Assembly: GCA_947488605.1 (NCBI GenBank)
Contig: CANKZJ010000004.1
Coordinates: 62,001-126,000 of the forward strand
Length of the DNA: 64,000 nucleotides
Origin: an uncultured Paracoccaceae bacterium
GTDB lineage: Bacteria; Pseudomonadota; Alphaproteobacteria; Rhodobacterales; Rhodobacteraceae
Direction of reading: 5' to 3'
The notes under the pieces: generated by a model
Database searches by the model: none
What the model was told of the DNA's origin: nothing
Seen by the model: only the letters and a program-made list of their open reading frames with translations
Program-made: the position numbers and the translations under genes
Part shown: positions 42,222 to 52,227 of the stretch, in pieces
Numbering within the stretch: position 1 is the first letter of the stretch
Layout of the letters: each line of letters begins with the position of its first letter

Positions 42222-42496
42222 CGCGTGTTTGAGCGGATCGCGCTATTGGCATAGTTGGGATCGTCAACAATGCTGCCGCGCACAGGTTCATCTAAGACCG
42301 GCAACTCTTGCGTAGTCTTGGGTGCCCTGACGCGCGCCCAAATCTTGCGTGCGATAAATTGCGCGGCGAACACCGCCACAAAAAACGCGACCAATGCCGT
42401 TAACACGGAAGGCATGCTTAGCAAAACGCATGCATCACCAGCGCCAAAGACGATAGCGTACAAAATACTGACTGTTTCAGCGCATTCCGAAAACAT
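42218..42496 (-). CDS. Small membrane protein (92 aa)
   Basis: One clear hydrophobic helix near residues 28-50 (MPSVLTALVAFFVAVFAAQF), possibly preceded by a weaker one, then a basic segment (RKIWARVRAPK) and an acidic tail. GGAG eight bases before ATG 42496 supports translation; ATG 42415 is a second possible start. No family recognised. It converges on bhcR with a four-base overlap. Confidence 0.5.
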   Translation of the reverse strand: MFSECAETVSILYAIVFGAGDACVLLSMPSVLTALVAFFVAVFAAQFIARKIWARVRAPKTTQELPVLDEPVRGSIVDDPNYANSAIRSNTR

Positions 42497-42679
42497 AACG
42501 AGGCTCCCTTACCCTTTTCATAAGTGAACTGGAAAAACGTGGCAAGGTTATGGCCCGTGATGACGGATCAAGAGGGCGCGTAGTCTGTTAATCTAATTTG
42601 ATGGGCAGATGGAATTCTGCATGACATTTCCAAAAACGCTTCTTAGGGTTTTTTGTGCAATACCGTAGGGGAGCATGCC

Positions 42680-43840
42680 ATGCAGTTTGGCCTGACCGAT
42701 GAACAACAGATGATCGTAGACACGGTTAGATCATTCGTCGAAAATGAAATTTACCCGCATGAAGACCTTGTCGAGCGCAGTGGTGAAGTCCCCAAAGAAA
42801 TTGCAGATGAGATCAAGCGCAAGACGATTGATCTGGGGTTCTATGCCTGCAATTTTCCCGAAGATGTCGGATGCGCTGGGCTAAGCCATGTTGATTTCGC
42901 TTTGGTTGAACGCGAGCTTGGCCGCGGATCAATGGCGCTGAACCATTTCTTTGGCAGGCCTCAGAATATCTTGATGGCCTGCCAAGGTGACCAGCGCGAT
43001 CGCTACTTGATGCCAGCGGTCCGTGGAGAACGCATGGATGCGCTGGCAATGACCGAACCTGATGCCGGATCAGACGTGCGAGGCATGAAGTGTAGCGCTG
43101 TGCGCGACGGTGGTGATTGGGTCCTAAATGGATCCAAGCATTTCATATCAGGTGCGGATCACGCCGATTTCTTTATTGTTTTTGTGGCGACTGGTGTCGA
43201 CGAAACGCCGCGCGGACCCAAGAAACGGATCACGACTTTTCTTGTTGATCGCGGAACACCGGGGTTTGAAGTGCGCGATGGGTATGCATCGGTCAGCCAC
43301 CGTGGTTACAAGAACTGTAACCTTGATTTTGACGACTGCCGCCTGCCTGATGCGCAGGTGCTGGGCGAAGTTGATGGTGGCTTCGCGGTGATGAACGAAT
43401 GGCTCTATGCCACGCGGATCACGGTTGCGACGATGTCTGTCGGACGTGCACGGCGATGTTTCGATTATGCCTTGAACTACGCAGCCGAGCGTAAGCAGTT
43501 CGGCCAGCCGATTGGCAAATTCCAAGGCGTGAGTTTCCAGATTGCTGACATGATCACCGAAATTGATGCAGCCGATCTTTTGACACTTGCCGCTGCTTGG
43601 CGTCTTGATCAAAACCTGCCAGCCAACCGAGAGATTGCATCGGCAAAGGTCTATGCCTCCGAGATGCTGGCGCGGGTGACCGATGCGACGCTTCAGATTT
43701 ATGGCGGCATGGGGCTGATGAATGACTTCCCAATCGAGCGCTTCTGGCGCGATGCCCGTGTTGAACGCATCTGGGATGGCACGTCCGAGATACAGCGCCA
43801 CATCATTAGTCGTGATCTGCTGCGCCCTTTAGGTGCCTGA
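42680..43840 (+). CDS. Acyl-CoA dehydrogenase (CaiA-like)
   Basis: FAD-dependent oxidoreductase, about 386 residues, with MQFGLTDEQQMIVDTVRSFV at the N-terminus, AMTEPDAGSDVRGMKCSAV as the FAD/substrate block, and YAAERKQFGQPIGKFQGVSF. The C-terminal IYGGMGLMNDFPIERFWRDA and VERIWDGTSEIQRHII complete the signature. GGGGAG precedes ATG 42680. It is coupled by TGATG to an acyl-CoA synthetase and then a CaiD-like hydratase. This set suggests crotonobetainyl-CoA/gamma-butyrobetainyl-CoA conversion in carnitine metabolism; other acyl-CoA substrates are possible. Confidence 0.87.
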   Translation: MQFGLTDEQQMIVDTVRSFVENEIYPHEDLVERSGEVPKEIADEIKRKTIDLGFYACNFPEDVGCAGLSHVDFALVERELGRGSMALNHFFGRPQNILMACQGDQRDRYLMPAVRGERMDALAMTEPDAGSDVRGMKCSAVRDGGDWVLNGSKHFISGADHADFFIVFVATGVDETPRGPKKRITTFLVDRGTPGFEVRDGYASVSHRGYKNCNLDFDDCRLPDAQVLGEVDGGFAVMNEWLYATRITVATMSVGRARRCFDYALNYAAERKQFGQPIGKFQGVSFQIADMITEIDAADLLTLAAAWRLDQNLPANREIASAKVYASEMLARVTDATLQIYGGMGLMNDFPIERFWRDARVERIWDGTSEIQRHIISRDLLRPLGA

Positions 43841-45876
43841 TGGATCGGCTTGAAAGGCTTTTCCGGCCAAAGTCGATTGCGGTGATTGGCGGAGGCGCAT
43901 GGTGTCATGAGGTCATTGTGCAGTGCCAAAAGATTGGGTTCGCTGGCCAGATATGGGCAGTGCACCCAAACAAGGGCGAATTTGCTGGCCTGACGCCTTT
44001 TCGCGCGGTTACTGACCTTCCGCATGCGCCTGATGCTGTCTTCATCGGTGTGAACAGGCAAACGACCATTTCGGTGGTAAAGGACTTGGCCGCGATGGAC
44101 GCGGGCGGCGCGATTTGCTTTGCGTCAGGGTTCAGCGAAGCCGCACATGAAGTGTCGGACGGCGCTGATCTGCAAGCGGCGTTGATCGCGGCGGCAGGAG
44201 ACATGCCGGTGATTGGCCCAAATTGCTATGGGTTTCTTAACTATCTCGATGGCGTGACGCTCTGGCCTGATCAGCATGGTGGGCTGGCCACCAAAAGCGG
44301 TGTTGCGATTATTGCGCAGTCATCAAATATCGCGATCAACCTGACGATGCAGGCGCGCGGCTTGCCGGTGGGTTATGTCGTAACGGTGGGTAATCAGGCG
44401 CAAACGGGCTTGTCGCAGATTGGTCAGTCGCTTTTGGCCGACCCTAGGGTGACGGCCCTTGGATTGTATATCGAAGGTATCGACGATCTTGGCGCATTGG
44501 TGGCCCTGAGCAAGACGGCAAAGCGGCTCGGCAAGCCGATTGTTGCGTTGAAAGTCGGGAAATCCGAACAGGCTCAGAAGGCCGCGATTTCGCACACAGC
44601 GTCGTTGGCGGGAAGCGATGCAGGGGCGGCAGCACTGTTTGAGCGGCTGGGGATCGGTCGTGTTACTTCGCTCTCGGCATTCCTTGAGACGCTTAAGCTT
44701 TTGCATGTTGTCGGACCGCTTTCATCCACCAAAGCGGCGTCGATGTCATGCTCGGGTGGTGAGGCCAGCTTGATTGCTGATATGGCGCATGGTTCGCCTC
44801 TGACTTTTCCACCGCTGACGACTGAACAAGAAGTCAGGTTGCGTGAAATCCTTGGGCCCATCCCTGCGCTTTCCAATCCATTGGACTACCACACTTTCAT
44901 CTGGGGCAATGAGGCGGCAATGACCGCGACATTTGCTGCGATGAGCAATCCGGCAGTGGCCTTGGGTCTTGTGGTGTTGGATTTCCCGCGGCCTGATCGT
45001 TGCACCGCGCCCGCTTGGGATCTTGTCTTGAGCGCGATTGCGCAGGCCCAAAAAGATACCGGGCGTCCGATTGCTGTTCTGAGTTCATTGGTCGAGAACT
45101 TACCCGAAGATGTTGCGCACAAACTGGTGGCTCAGGGCATCATGCCGTTTTGCGGGCTCCGAGAGGCGATTGAGGCGATCAGCGTTGCCGCAGCAATCGG
45201 GCAGTACGTCAGCCCCAATTCCGATGTGTTCTTGCCACCCGAAATGACCGTGGGAAAGACCCTTACAGAAGCCGAAGCCAAGCGTGCATTGTCAAAATAC
45301 GGTGTGGAAATACCCCGCGCCTTGCAGGTCAAATCGGTGCAAGAACTTGGACTTGTCGGCGCGAAGATCGGCTACCCTTTGGTTCTCAAAGGCGAAGGCA
45401 TCGCGCATAAGACCGAGGCAGGTGCTGTTAAGGTTGGTCTGAAAGATGAAAAAGCGCTGCTAGCTGCTGGTGCCAACATGCCAACCACGCGCTTTCTGGT
45501 CGAAGAAATGGTCTCGGACGCCACAGTTGAATTGTTGGTGGGCGTCGTTTTGGACCCGGCGCATGGTTATGTCTTGACGCTCGCCGCAGGCGGGACGCTG
45601 ACCGAAATGTTGCAAGATAGTGTAAGTATGATTGTTCCTGCAGACGCGGAAACGATTGAAAAGAAGCTGGATAAACTGCGGATATCAGCCTTGATCGGTG
45701 GATATCGTGGTGGGCGTCCTGCAAACAAGGAAGCTATCATTCAAACCGTGATGGCCGTGCAATCCTACGTGATGGATTGTGCGCCTTACGAAGTAGAGAT
45801 TAATCCGCTGCTCTGTGGCCCTGACCGGGCGATTGCAGTCGACGCACTTATCAAAACCGGAGGATACGATGACTGA
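43840..45876 (+). CDS. NDP-forming acyl-CoA synthetase (single-chain)
   Basis: A 678-residue fusion of the alpha and beta parts of ADP-forming acyl-CoA synthetases. The CoA-binding Rossmann domain is at about 1-130 (LFRPKSIAVIGGG). The ligase domains run to about 440, with the phospho-His in AAISHTASLAGSDAGAAALF. The ATP-grasp domain is at about 460-678 (TEAEAKRALSKYGVEIPRA, YPLVLKGEGIAHKTEAGAV, FLVEEMVSDATVELLVGV). Coupled to the upstream dehydrogenase and overlapping the downstream hydratase by eight bases. It is probably the CoA-activating enzyme of the pathway. Confidence 0.9.
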   Translation: MDRLERLFRPKSIAVIGGGAWCHEVIVQCQKIGFAGQIWAVHPNKGEFAGLTPFRAVTDLPHAPDAVFIGVNRQTTISVVKDLAAMDAGGAICFASGFSEAAHEVSDGADLQAALIAAAGDMPVIGPNCYGFLNYLDGVTLWPDQHGGLATKSGVAIIAQSSNIAINLTMQARGLPVGYVVTVGNQAQTGLSQIGQSLLADPRVTALGLYIEGIDDLGALVALSKTAKRLGKPIVALKVGKSEQAQKAAISHTASLAGSDAGAAALFERLGIGRVTSLSAFLETLKLLHVVGPLSSTKAASMSCSGGEASLIADMAHGSPLTFPPLTTEQEVRLREILGPIPALSNPLDYHTFIWGNEAAMTATFAAMSNPAVALGLVVLDFPRPDRCTAPAWDLVLSAIAQAQKDTGRPIAVLSSLVENLPEDVAHKLVAQGIMPFCGLREAIEAISVAAAIGQYVSPNSDVFLPPEMTVGKTLTEAEAKRALSKYGVEIPRALQVKSVQELGLVGAKIGYPLVLKGEGIAHKTEAGAVKVGLKDEKALLAAGANMPTTRFLVEEMVSDATVELLVGVVLDPAHGYVLTLAAGGTLTEMLQDSVSMIVPADAETIEKKLDKLRISALIGGYRGGRPANKEAIIQTVMAVQSYVMDCAPYEVEINPLLCGPDRAIAVDALIKTGGYDD

Positions 45877-46654
45877 AGGCCCTATCAAGACGAAACGAAG
45901 CGGCCATATCCTAGAGGTTACATTGGATCGCCCCAAAGCCAACGCTATCGACTTGCAGACGAGCCGGATCATGGGGGACGTCTTCGCTGACTTCCGTGAT
46001 GACCCGGACTTGCGCGTGGCGATTGTGACTGGTGCTGGGGACAAGTTTTTTTGTCCGGGATGGGATCTCAAGGCCGCCGCTGATGGTGATGCGGTTGATG
46101 GCGATTACGGGCAGGGTGGCTTTGGCGGCTTGCAAGAGTTGCCGCGCATGAACAAGCCGGTGATCATGGCAATCAACGGGATTTGCTGCGGTGGCGGGCT
46201 GGAATTGGCCCTTTCAGGTGACATTCTGCTGGCGGCAGAACATGCCAGTTTTGCCTTGCCTGAAATTCGCTCTGGCACCGTCGCTGACGCGGCGTCGGTA
46301 AAACTCCCCAAGCGTATCCCTTACCACATCGCGATGGAAATGCTTTTGACGGGGCGCTGGTTGAACGCACAAGAGGCGGCGCGTTGGGGGCTGATCAACC
46401 GCGTTGTACCTGCCGACCAGCTGATGATCGAAGCGCGCAAAATGGCTGAGCTGATCGCATCCGGTCCACCACTGGTTTATGCGGCGCTCAAAGAGGTTGT
46501 GCGCGAGGCGGAAGATATGAAGTTCCAAGATGCCATGAACCGGATCACCAAAAGCCAGTTTGGTACTGTTGAGACACTTTATCGTTCCGAAGATCAGCTA
46601 GAGGGCGCGCGGGCATTTGCTGAAAAACGTGACCCTGTTTGGAAAGGTAAGTAA
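45869..46654 (+). CDS. caiD: CaiD-like carnitinyl-CoA dehydratase / enoyl-CoA hydratase
   Basis: Crotonase-fold enzyme of 261 residues, the same length as E. coli CaiD. ILEVTLDRPKANAID opens the fold, FFCPGWDLKAAADGD forms the oxyanion region, GICCGGGLELALSGDILLAA follows, and FALPEIRSGTVADAASVKLP resembles CaiD more than standard hydratases. GGAGG five to six bases before ATG 45869 fixes the start inside the synthetase gene. With the upstream CaiA-like dehydrogenase it supports a carnitine or related quaternary-amine role; the substrate is inferred. Confidence 0.82.
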   Translation: MTEGPIKTKRSGHILEVTLDRPKANAIDLQTSRIMGDVFADFRDDPDLRVAIVTGAGDKFFCPGWDLKAAADGDAVDGDYGQGGFGGLQELPRMNKPVIMAINGICCGGGLELALSGDILLAAEHASFALPEIRSGTVADAASVKLPKRIPYHIAMEMLLTGRWLNAQEAARWGLINRVVPADQLMIEARKMAELIASGPPLVYAALKEVVREAEDMKFQDAMNRITKSQFGTVETLYRSEDQLEGARAFAEKRDPVWKGK

Positions 46655-46657
46655 CCT

Positions 46658-48316
46658 CTATGCGCGGCCAGCGCCGATCCTGCGGCAAAGCAGGATGACG
46701 GGGATCAGACCAATCGCCACGATCACAAGGCTGGGCACAGCTGCACCCTCGAGACGTTCATCCGAGGCTAACCTGTAGGCCTGCACTGCGAGCGTATCAT
46801 AGTTGAAGGGGCGCATGATCAATGTGGCGGGCAGTTCTTTCATGACATCAACAAAAACGATGAGCCCTGCCGTCAGCAGGCTGGTGCGCAAAAGGGGTAC
46901 ATGCACATGGCGCACAAGACCGGGCATGTCTTGGCCCAAGGTGCGGGCTGCGGCGTCCATGTTCGGCCCGATTGTTGCGATGCCGCCTTCATATGCGCCG
47001 ATGGCTGCAGCAAGGAACCGGATCAGATATGCCGAAATCAGCAGCCAGATCGAACCGGTGAAGAGTAGCCCGGTCGAGACATCAAACGTTGCGCGCATCC
47101 ACGCGTCAAGCGCATTGTCAAAAGCCGCGAACGGCACCAGCAAGCCAACCGCAATGACGCCGCCCGGCACGGCGTAACCGATGCGCGCTAAGTAAAGGGA
47201 TGTTCCCGTAAAGCGATTTGCCCCAACGCGGTGAAGTGTCCCTAAGGTGAGGGCTGCAAGGACTGTCAGCACGGCGGCAATGCTCGCGAGGGTCAATGAG
47301 TTTTGAATAAAGCCAAGATAGCGTGGGCTAAGCAAGTCCTGCTCTGATCCCATCGCCATGATGGTGAGCGCGAAGATGGGCAAGACCACCCCCAATAAAA
47401 CGGGTGTCAGGCAAAAGATTATCGCAGCGGTCTGCTGGCCTTTGCTGAGTGTGAGGCGCTGCATCGGTGCATTGCGGCGTCCATTTGCGTATTTCGCACC
47501 ACCCCGGCTTGAACGTTCCAGCATGGCAAGCAACAGCGCGAAGCTTAGTAATCCAAGGGCAAGTTGTGCGGCCGCAGCACGGTCCGCCATTGTAAACCAA
47601 CTGGTATAAATGCCGACGGCAAAAGTTTGGACGCCAAAGTAGGCGACAGTGCCGAAGTCGGCGATCGTTTCCATCGCGACCAGCATAACGCCTGATGCGA
47701 CCGCCGGGCGCGCCATCGGAAGTGACACATGCATGAATGCGCGGAAAGGTGATTGCCCCAATACCCGTGCCGCGAGAAATGTACTTGATCCTTGCGAGGA
47801 GAACGCAGCGCGCGCTAGCAGGTAGACATACGGATAAAGCACCAGCGTGAGCATAAGTGCAGCACCGCCCAGTGACCTGATCTCGGGGAACCAATAGTCG
47901 CGTGGGCCCCAGCCAGTCAGATCACGCAATGTCGTCTGCACTATGCCGGGGTGATCCAGGACATGAGTATAGCCATAGGCCAACACATATGCGGGAAAGG
48001 CCAACGGAATGGCCAATGCAATTTCCATCCAGCGCCGACCGGGGAAATCAGTCATGGTAACAAGCCATGCCGCCCCCGCACCAATGAATGCACTGCCTGC
48101 CATGACCAGCACGACCAATATGATCGTTGTCGCGGTATAGCGGCCCAAGACAGTTTCAGCGAGATGGCTGAGTGTGTCGAGCGAACCAGAAACAGCTGCT
48201 GCAAAAACACCCACATAAGGGATAATGCAAATCATCGTGACGAACACGGCAACGACCCCAAAACCTGTGCTCAAGGCAGATCGGGTTATCTTTGGCTGTG
48301 GTCGCGGTTGTTCCAT
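46658..48316 (-). CDS. FbpB-type iron(III) ABC transporter permease
   Basis: Inner-membrane permease with two fused transport modules, about 552 residues and 12 hydrophobic segments. The two EAA loops are AARVLGQSPFRAFMHVSLPM near residue 190 and AARTLGQDMPGLVRHVHVPL near 460, both with the G at the expected place. This doubled layout is that of FbpB/SfuB permeases for ferric iron. No cognate ATPase or periplasmic protein is adjacent. Start: ATG 48316 rather than TTG 48325. The product converges on the caiD-like gene with a three-base gap. Confidence 0.88.
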   Translation of the reverse strand: MEQPRPQPKITRSALSTGFGVVAVFVTMICIIPYVGVFAAAVSGSLDTLSHLAETVLGRYTATTIILVVLVMAGSAFIGAGAAWLVTMTDFPGRRWMEIALAIPLAFPAYVLAYGYTHVLDHPGIVQTTLRDLTGWGPRDYWFPEIRSLGGAALMLTLVLYPYVYLLARAAFSSQGSSTFLAARVLGQSPFRAFMHVSLPMARPAVASGVMLVAMETIADFGTVAYFGVQTFAVGIYTSWFTMADRAAAAQLALGLLSFALLLAMLERSSRGGAKYANGRRNAPMQRLTLSKGQQTAAIIFCLTPVLLGVVLPIFALTIMAMGSEQDLLSPRYLGFIQNSLTLASIAAVLTVLAALTLGTLHRVGANRFTGTSLYLARIGYAVPGGVIAVGLLVPFAAFDNALDAWMRATFDVSTGLLFTGSIWLLISAYLIRFLAAAIGAYEGGIATIGPNMDAAARTLGQDMPGLVRHVHVPLLRTSLLTAGLIVFVDVMKELPATLIMRPFNYDTLAVQAYRLASDERLEGAAVPSLVIVAIGLIPVILLCRRIGAGRA

Positions 48317-48472
48317 GTGACGCAACTAATCCCAAGGGCGCATCGGGGCAAGCCACTCAGGTGCGGCATCTTCCGATATCTTGAAGCGATATTACGCAGA
48401 TGTGTGTAGCGCATGCTTGCGATTCATGTTTGTGTCTGGCGCATAAATTCCGAACAACCCACAGGATCAAAC

Positions 48473-49192
48473 ATGCGTGCCTTTCTTACTATCCTAGCGG
48501 TTTTGCTCTTTCCGCTTTCAGCAGCAGCTCAGTCGCTGACAGAAGAGGAGATCAAGCAATTGGCACTCGAAGCTATCTTGGAGAACCCACAGATTATCAT
48601 GGACGCTGTCGCTTTGCTGGATGAGCAACGCAAAGCAGAACAGTCGGTTGCGCAGGCGGCTGCCTTGCAACAGCAACGCGATTTGCTTGAGAACGATCCC
48701 AATGCCCCGGTTGGTGGCAATGTTGAGGGTGATGCTGTGATCGTTGAGTTCTTCGACTACAACTGCCCGTACTGCAAAAGGGCGGCAGGTGACGTCAAAG
48801 AGCTCTTGGCGTCGGATGGCAACGTCCGCGTCGTTTACCGCGAATGGCCTATCTTGGGCGAAGGATCGGTCTTTGCAGCACGCGCTGCCTTGGCCGCACG
48901 GGAGCAAGGGCAATATGAGGCGATGCATAACGCGCTGATGCAAATGCAAGGTCGGGCAGAAGAGGCATCAGTACTCGCAATAGCGCGCGATCTGGGCCTG
49001 AACATGGACCAGCTTATCGTCGATATGAACAGCGATGGCGTGAACGCTCATTTAAACGCATCACGCGGGTTGGCGCAAAGTCTTGGCTTTACAGGGACGC
49101 CAGCATTCGTGATCGGTGACGCTTTGGTGCCGGGCGCGATACCTCTTGCCGACTTGCAAGGTTATGTCGAAGCGGCGCGCCAACTAGAGTAA
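48473..49192 (+). CDS. Periplasmic DsbA/ScsC-like thiol oxidoreductase
   Basis: A 239-residue exported protein with signal MRAFLTILAVLLFPLSAAAQ. A helical N-terminal region (LTEEEIKQLALEAILENPQI to about residue 75) precedes the thioredoxin-like domain with FFDYNCPYCKRA (CPYC active site near 102) and cis-Pro in GFTGTPAFVIGD. This N-terminal helical extension resembles ScsC/Com1-type disulfide isomerases that oligomerise through it. The gene is 71 bases upstream of copA, and ScsC proteins are linked to copper tolerance, so a role in protecting exported proteins from copper is plausible. Confidence 0.85.
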   Translation: MRAFLTILAVLLFPLSAAAQSLTEEEIKQLALEAILENPQIIMDAVALLDEQRKAEQSVAQAAALQQQRDLLENDPNAPVGGNVEGDAVIVEFFDYNCPYCKRAAGDVKELLASDGNVRVVYREWPILGEGSVFAARAALAAREQGQYEAMHNALMQMQGRAEEASVLAIARDLGLNMDQLIVDMNSDGVNAHLNASRGLAQSLGFTGTPAFVIGDALVPGAIPLADLQGYVEAARQLE

Positions 49193-49206
49193 TCGCGATA
49201 AATCAC

Positions 49207-49237
49207 TTGACCTTCCAGTGAGTGGAACCCCCATATC
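49207..49237 (+). promoter_or_regulatory. CueR-type copper promoter of copA
   Basis: TTGACC at 49207-49212 is a -35 element, followed by a 19-base spacer and CATATC as -10. The spacer holds the dyad CCTTCC-AGTGAGT-GGAACC. A long 19-base spacer with an internal dyad is the MerR-family activator layout. The cognate CueR is encoded at the end of the copA operon (51756). Confidence 0.65.
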
Positions 49238-49263
49238 AATGCTGAAACCATAAAGGTGCGGCA

Positions 49264-51759
49264 TTGGCTATGGAGCGGATAAGTTTTCAACTTTCAGGAT
49301 TATCTTGTGGATCATGCGTTGGGCGTGCTGAAAAAGCTCTGTTAGCCGTGCCGGGCGTGTCGGATGCATCCGTCAACCTCGCGACGCAGAGTGCCGCTGT
49401 GACATATGAAACCGCGACGCCAGTGGATCAGCTGGTGGGCGCTTTAGACGCCGCCGGATACCCTGTGCAAACCTCTCAGGTAGTGCTGGATGTGACTGGC
49501 ATGCATTGTGGATCATGTGTTGGTCGCGTCGAAAAAGCCCTGCTTGCTGCCACCGGTGTCGTTGATATCGCTGTGAACCTTACGTCTGAGACAGCAACGG
49601 TAACTTACCTGGCCGGTGCATCCACGCCGCAAGCATTGGTAGAGATTGCAACAAAAGCTGGCTATGTGGCACAGGTCCGAACCGATGCGGGTGATCCAAG
49701 CGCGCGCAAGGAAGTTGAGACGCAACACCTCAAACGAGATCTTGCCATTGCGGCCGTACTGACTGCGCCAGTGTTTGCGTTGGAGATGGGCAGCCATTTT
49801 GTACCCGGTGTTCATCACCTCATTCATTCCATGATTGGCATGCAAACCAATTGGGTTCTGCAGTTCATACTCGTCACATTGGTCTTGGCGTGGCCCGGGC
49901 GCGTCTTCTTTACCAAAGGCCTTCCGGGGTTGATGAGGGGCGCGCCTGACATGAACGCTTTGGTCGCAATCGGGACTGGTGCTGCGTGGAGCTTTTCGAC
50001 TATCGCGACATTCTTGCCGTCGCTTTTGCCGCCGGGCACGCGTGCCGTCTATTTCGAAGCGGCGGCGGTGATCGTCACATTGATCTTGTTGGGTCGCTTT
50101 CTTGAGGGGCGTGCCAAAGGCCGCACCGGCGAAGCTATTCGCAAACTTATTGGATTGCAGCCGCAAACAGCGACGATCCTGCGCGACGGCATGGCCGCTT
50201 TAGTCCCAATTACACAAATCCAAGTGGGTGCAACGCTGCGTGTGAACCCCGGTGAACGCATCGCTTTGGACGGTGTCGTCAGCGGTGGTGACAGCTTTGT
50301 TGATGAAAGCATGATTACGGGCGAGCCTATCGCCGTCGGGAAGTCCGTCGGCGACCGGGTGACTGGCGGCACCATTAATGGTGCGGGCAGTCTGACTTTC
50401 ACGGTTGATAAAGTTGGGGCAGACACGGTTCTGGCGCAGATCATTCAGATGGTTGAAGATGCGCAGGGCGCGAAGCTACCGATTCAGGCGCTGGTGAACA
50501 AAATCACAATGTGGTTCGTTCCAGCCGTTTTGGGTGTGGCTCTTTTGACGGTTCTCGGTTGGCTGGCATTTGGTCCAGAGCCCGCTTTGAGTTTCGCGTT
50601 GGTTGCAGGCGTGGCCGTTCTGATCGTGGCATGCCCTTGTGCAATGGGATTGGCGACACCGACGTCGATAATGGTCGGGACTGGCCGGGCCGCCGAATTG
50701 GGTGTTTTGTTTCGCAAGGGTGATGCGCTGCAAGCGCTGCAAGATGTGCGCATTGTCGCGTTCGATAAAACGGGCACTTTGACAATGGGTCGCCCCGCCC
50801 TGACGTATTTATCTGTCGCTGACGGGTTTGCACAGGACGATGTCTTGCGCAGCGTTGCAAGTGTTGAAGCGCTCTCTGAGCATCCGATTGCACGGGCAAT
50901 CGTGAACGCTGCGCAGACGCGTGGGATCGCGTTGTCAGACCCTTCAGATTTTACGTCGGATACCGGGTTTGGTGTCGCGGCGACAGTCGCAGGTCAACGT
51001 TTGCTTATCGGCGCTGACCGGATGATGATGCGCGAAGGGATCACATTGGCGGGTTATAGCACTGAAGCCGAACGTATCTCTTTGGAGGGGCAGACGCCGC
51101 TTTATGTCGCCATAGATGGGGAACTGGCCGCATTAATCGGCGTCTCTGACCCAATCAAATCCGATAGCTTGGCAGTCGTTGAGAACCTTCACGAGAAGGG
51201 CCTGAAAGTAGCGATGATCACCGGCGACAATGCAGTGACCGCGCGGGCAATTGCCGCAAAGTTGGGGATTGATCACGTTGTGGCCGAAGTATTGCCCGCG
51301 GGCAAAGTGGCCGCGTTAGAGGAATTGCGCGCCAATGGGCGAAAGGTCGCGTTCGTCGGTGACGGGATCAATGACGCGCCAGCCTTGGCGGCCGCAGATG
51401 TTGGTATTGCGATAGGCACTGGAACGGATATTGCGATTGAGAGTGCAGACGTCGTGTTGATGTCTGGTGACCTAGGCGGTGTGACAAGTGCCTTTGAGAT
51501 GAGCCACCGAACCATGCGGAACATCAAGCAGAACTTGTTTTGGGCATTTGCTTATAACACCGCCCTGATCCCTGTAGCGGCGGGACTTTTGTATCTTTTT
51601 GGGGGTCCTTTGCTGTCGCCAATGCTGGCTGCGGGGGCGATGGCGTTATCGAGCGTCTTTGTCCTGTCAAACGCATTGCGTCTGCGCTGGGTTCAGCCCT
51701 TGGCGAAAAGAACGCCCGCCATAACGGCTGGACTGGCCCAACATGAGGTAAGCGCATGA
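49264..51759 (+). CDS. copA: Copper-exporting P1B-type ATPase CopA
   Basis: Inner-membrane Cu(I) export pump, about 831 residues. Two N-terminal heavy-metal domains carry [15 protein letters not shown] and [15 protein letters not shown] (CxxC at about residues 15-18 and 81-84). Eight membrane helices follow, with the transport motif [16 protein letters not shown], the phosphorylation loop [20 protein letters not shown] (P1B His-Pro), and [14 protein letters not shown] with [20 protein letters not shown]. Start TTG 49264 or ATG 49270; AAAGG fits the TTG spacing better. Coupled to cueR by an ATGA overlap and preceded by a CueR-type promoter. Confidence 0.96.
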   Translation: MAMERISFQLSGLSCGSCVGRAEKALLAVPGVSDASVNLATQSAAVTYETATPVDQLVGALDAAGYPVQTSQVVLDVTGMHCGSCVGRVEKALLAATGVVDIAVNLTSETATVTYLAGASTPQALVEIATKAGYVAQVRTDAGDPSARKEVETQHLKRDLAIAAVLTAPVFALEMGSHFVPGVHHLIHSMIGMQTNWVLQFILVTLVLAWPGRVFFTKGLPGLMRGAPDMNALVAIGTGAAWSFSTIATFLPSLLPPGTRAVYFEAAAVIVTLILLGRFLEGRAKGRTGEAIRKLIGLQPQTATILRDGMAALVPITQIQVGATLRVNPGERIALDGVVSGGDSFVDESMITGEPIAVGKSVGDRVTGGTINGAGSLTFTVDKVGADTVLAQIIQMVEDAQGAKLPIQALVNKITMWFVPAVLGVALLTVLGWLAFGPEPALSFALVAGVAVLIVACPCAMGLATPTSIMVGTGRAAELGVLFRKGDALQALQDVRIVAFDKTGTLTMGRPALTYLSVADGFAQDDVLRSVASVEALSEHPIARAIVNAAQTRGIALSDPSDFTSDTGFGVAATVAGQRLLIGADRMMMREGITLAGYSTEAERISLEGQTPLYVAIDGELAALIGVSDPIKSDSLAVVENLHEKGLKVAMITGDNAVTARAIAAKLGIDHVVAEVLPAGKVAALEELRANGRKVAFVGDGINDAPALAAADVGIAIGTGTDIAIESADVVLMSGDLGGVTSAFEMSHRTMRNIKQNLFWAFAYNTALIPVAAGLLYLFGGPLLSPMLAAGAMALSSVFVLSNALRLRWVQPLAKRTPAITAGLAQHEVSA

Positions 51760-52151
51760 ACATTGGCGAAGCTGCGAAGAAAGCTGGGCTGCCTGCAAAG
51801 ACAATCCGGTATTACGAAGACATTGGTTTGGTAAATCCCATGCGCGATACGAATGGCTACCGCGCCTTTCGTGATAGCGATGTTCACAAGCTGACCTTTC
51901 TGGCCCGCGCACGCGCCTTGGGTTTCACGATTGAGGATTGCCGGGTTCTGTTGGCGCTGTGGGAAGACACTGATCGCGCCAGCGCTGATGTGCGCAAGAT
52001 CGCAAAGGAACACCTTGAACAGATTGAGGTCAAAATTGCCGATTTGCAAAGCATGCGCGACACGCTGTCAAACCTTGTTCAGACCTGCGCGGGCGATGAC
52101 CGACCCGATTGCCCGATTTTGAATACATTGGGCAAGTCAGGGTCGCAGTAG
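51756..52151 (+). CDS. cueR: Cu(I)-responsive MerR regulator CueR
   Basis: A 131-residue MerR protein: [20 protein letters not shown] as the helix-turn-helix, [16 protein letters not shown] wing, dimer helix to about 110, and the metal-binding loop [12 protein letters not shown] with the two Cys spaced as in CueR. It overlaps copA by four bases and probably activates the 19-base-spacer promoter at 49207-49237. Confidence 0.94.
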   Translation: MNIGEAAKKAGLPAKTIRYYEDIGLVNPMRDTNGYRAFRDSDVHKLTFLARARALGFTIEDCRVLLALWEDTDRASADVRKIAKEHLEQIEVKIADLQSMRDTLSNLVQTCAGDDRPDCPILNTLGKSGSQ

Positions 52152-52175
52152 CTCTGCTATAGGCGGGCATTTGAG

Positions 52176-52198
52176 GGCCGTCCGGTATTGTGACGGCC
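52176..52198. terminator. Hairpin between convergent cueR and puc-repeat genes
   Basis: GGCCGTC, CGGTATTGT, GACGGCC is a seven-bp GC-rich stem in the 76-base gap between the cueR stop (plus) and the repeat-protein stop (minus). There is no adjacent T-run, so termination is plausible for both strands but not certain. Confidence 0.45.
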
Positions 52199-52227
52199 GC
52201 CAAACCTAAGACGGATAGATGGTTAAA

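Noticed and set aside
43148..43801. 217-codon minus-strand ORF within the acyl-CoA dehydrogenase gene
   Set aside because: Antisense shadow without domain similarity or initiation site.
49513..50166. 217-codon minus-strand ORF within copA
   Set aside because: Antisense shadow of a well-supported P-type ATPase gene.
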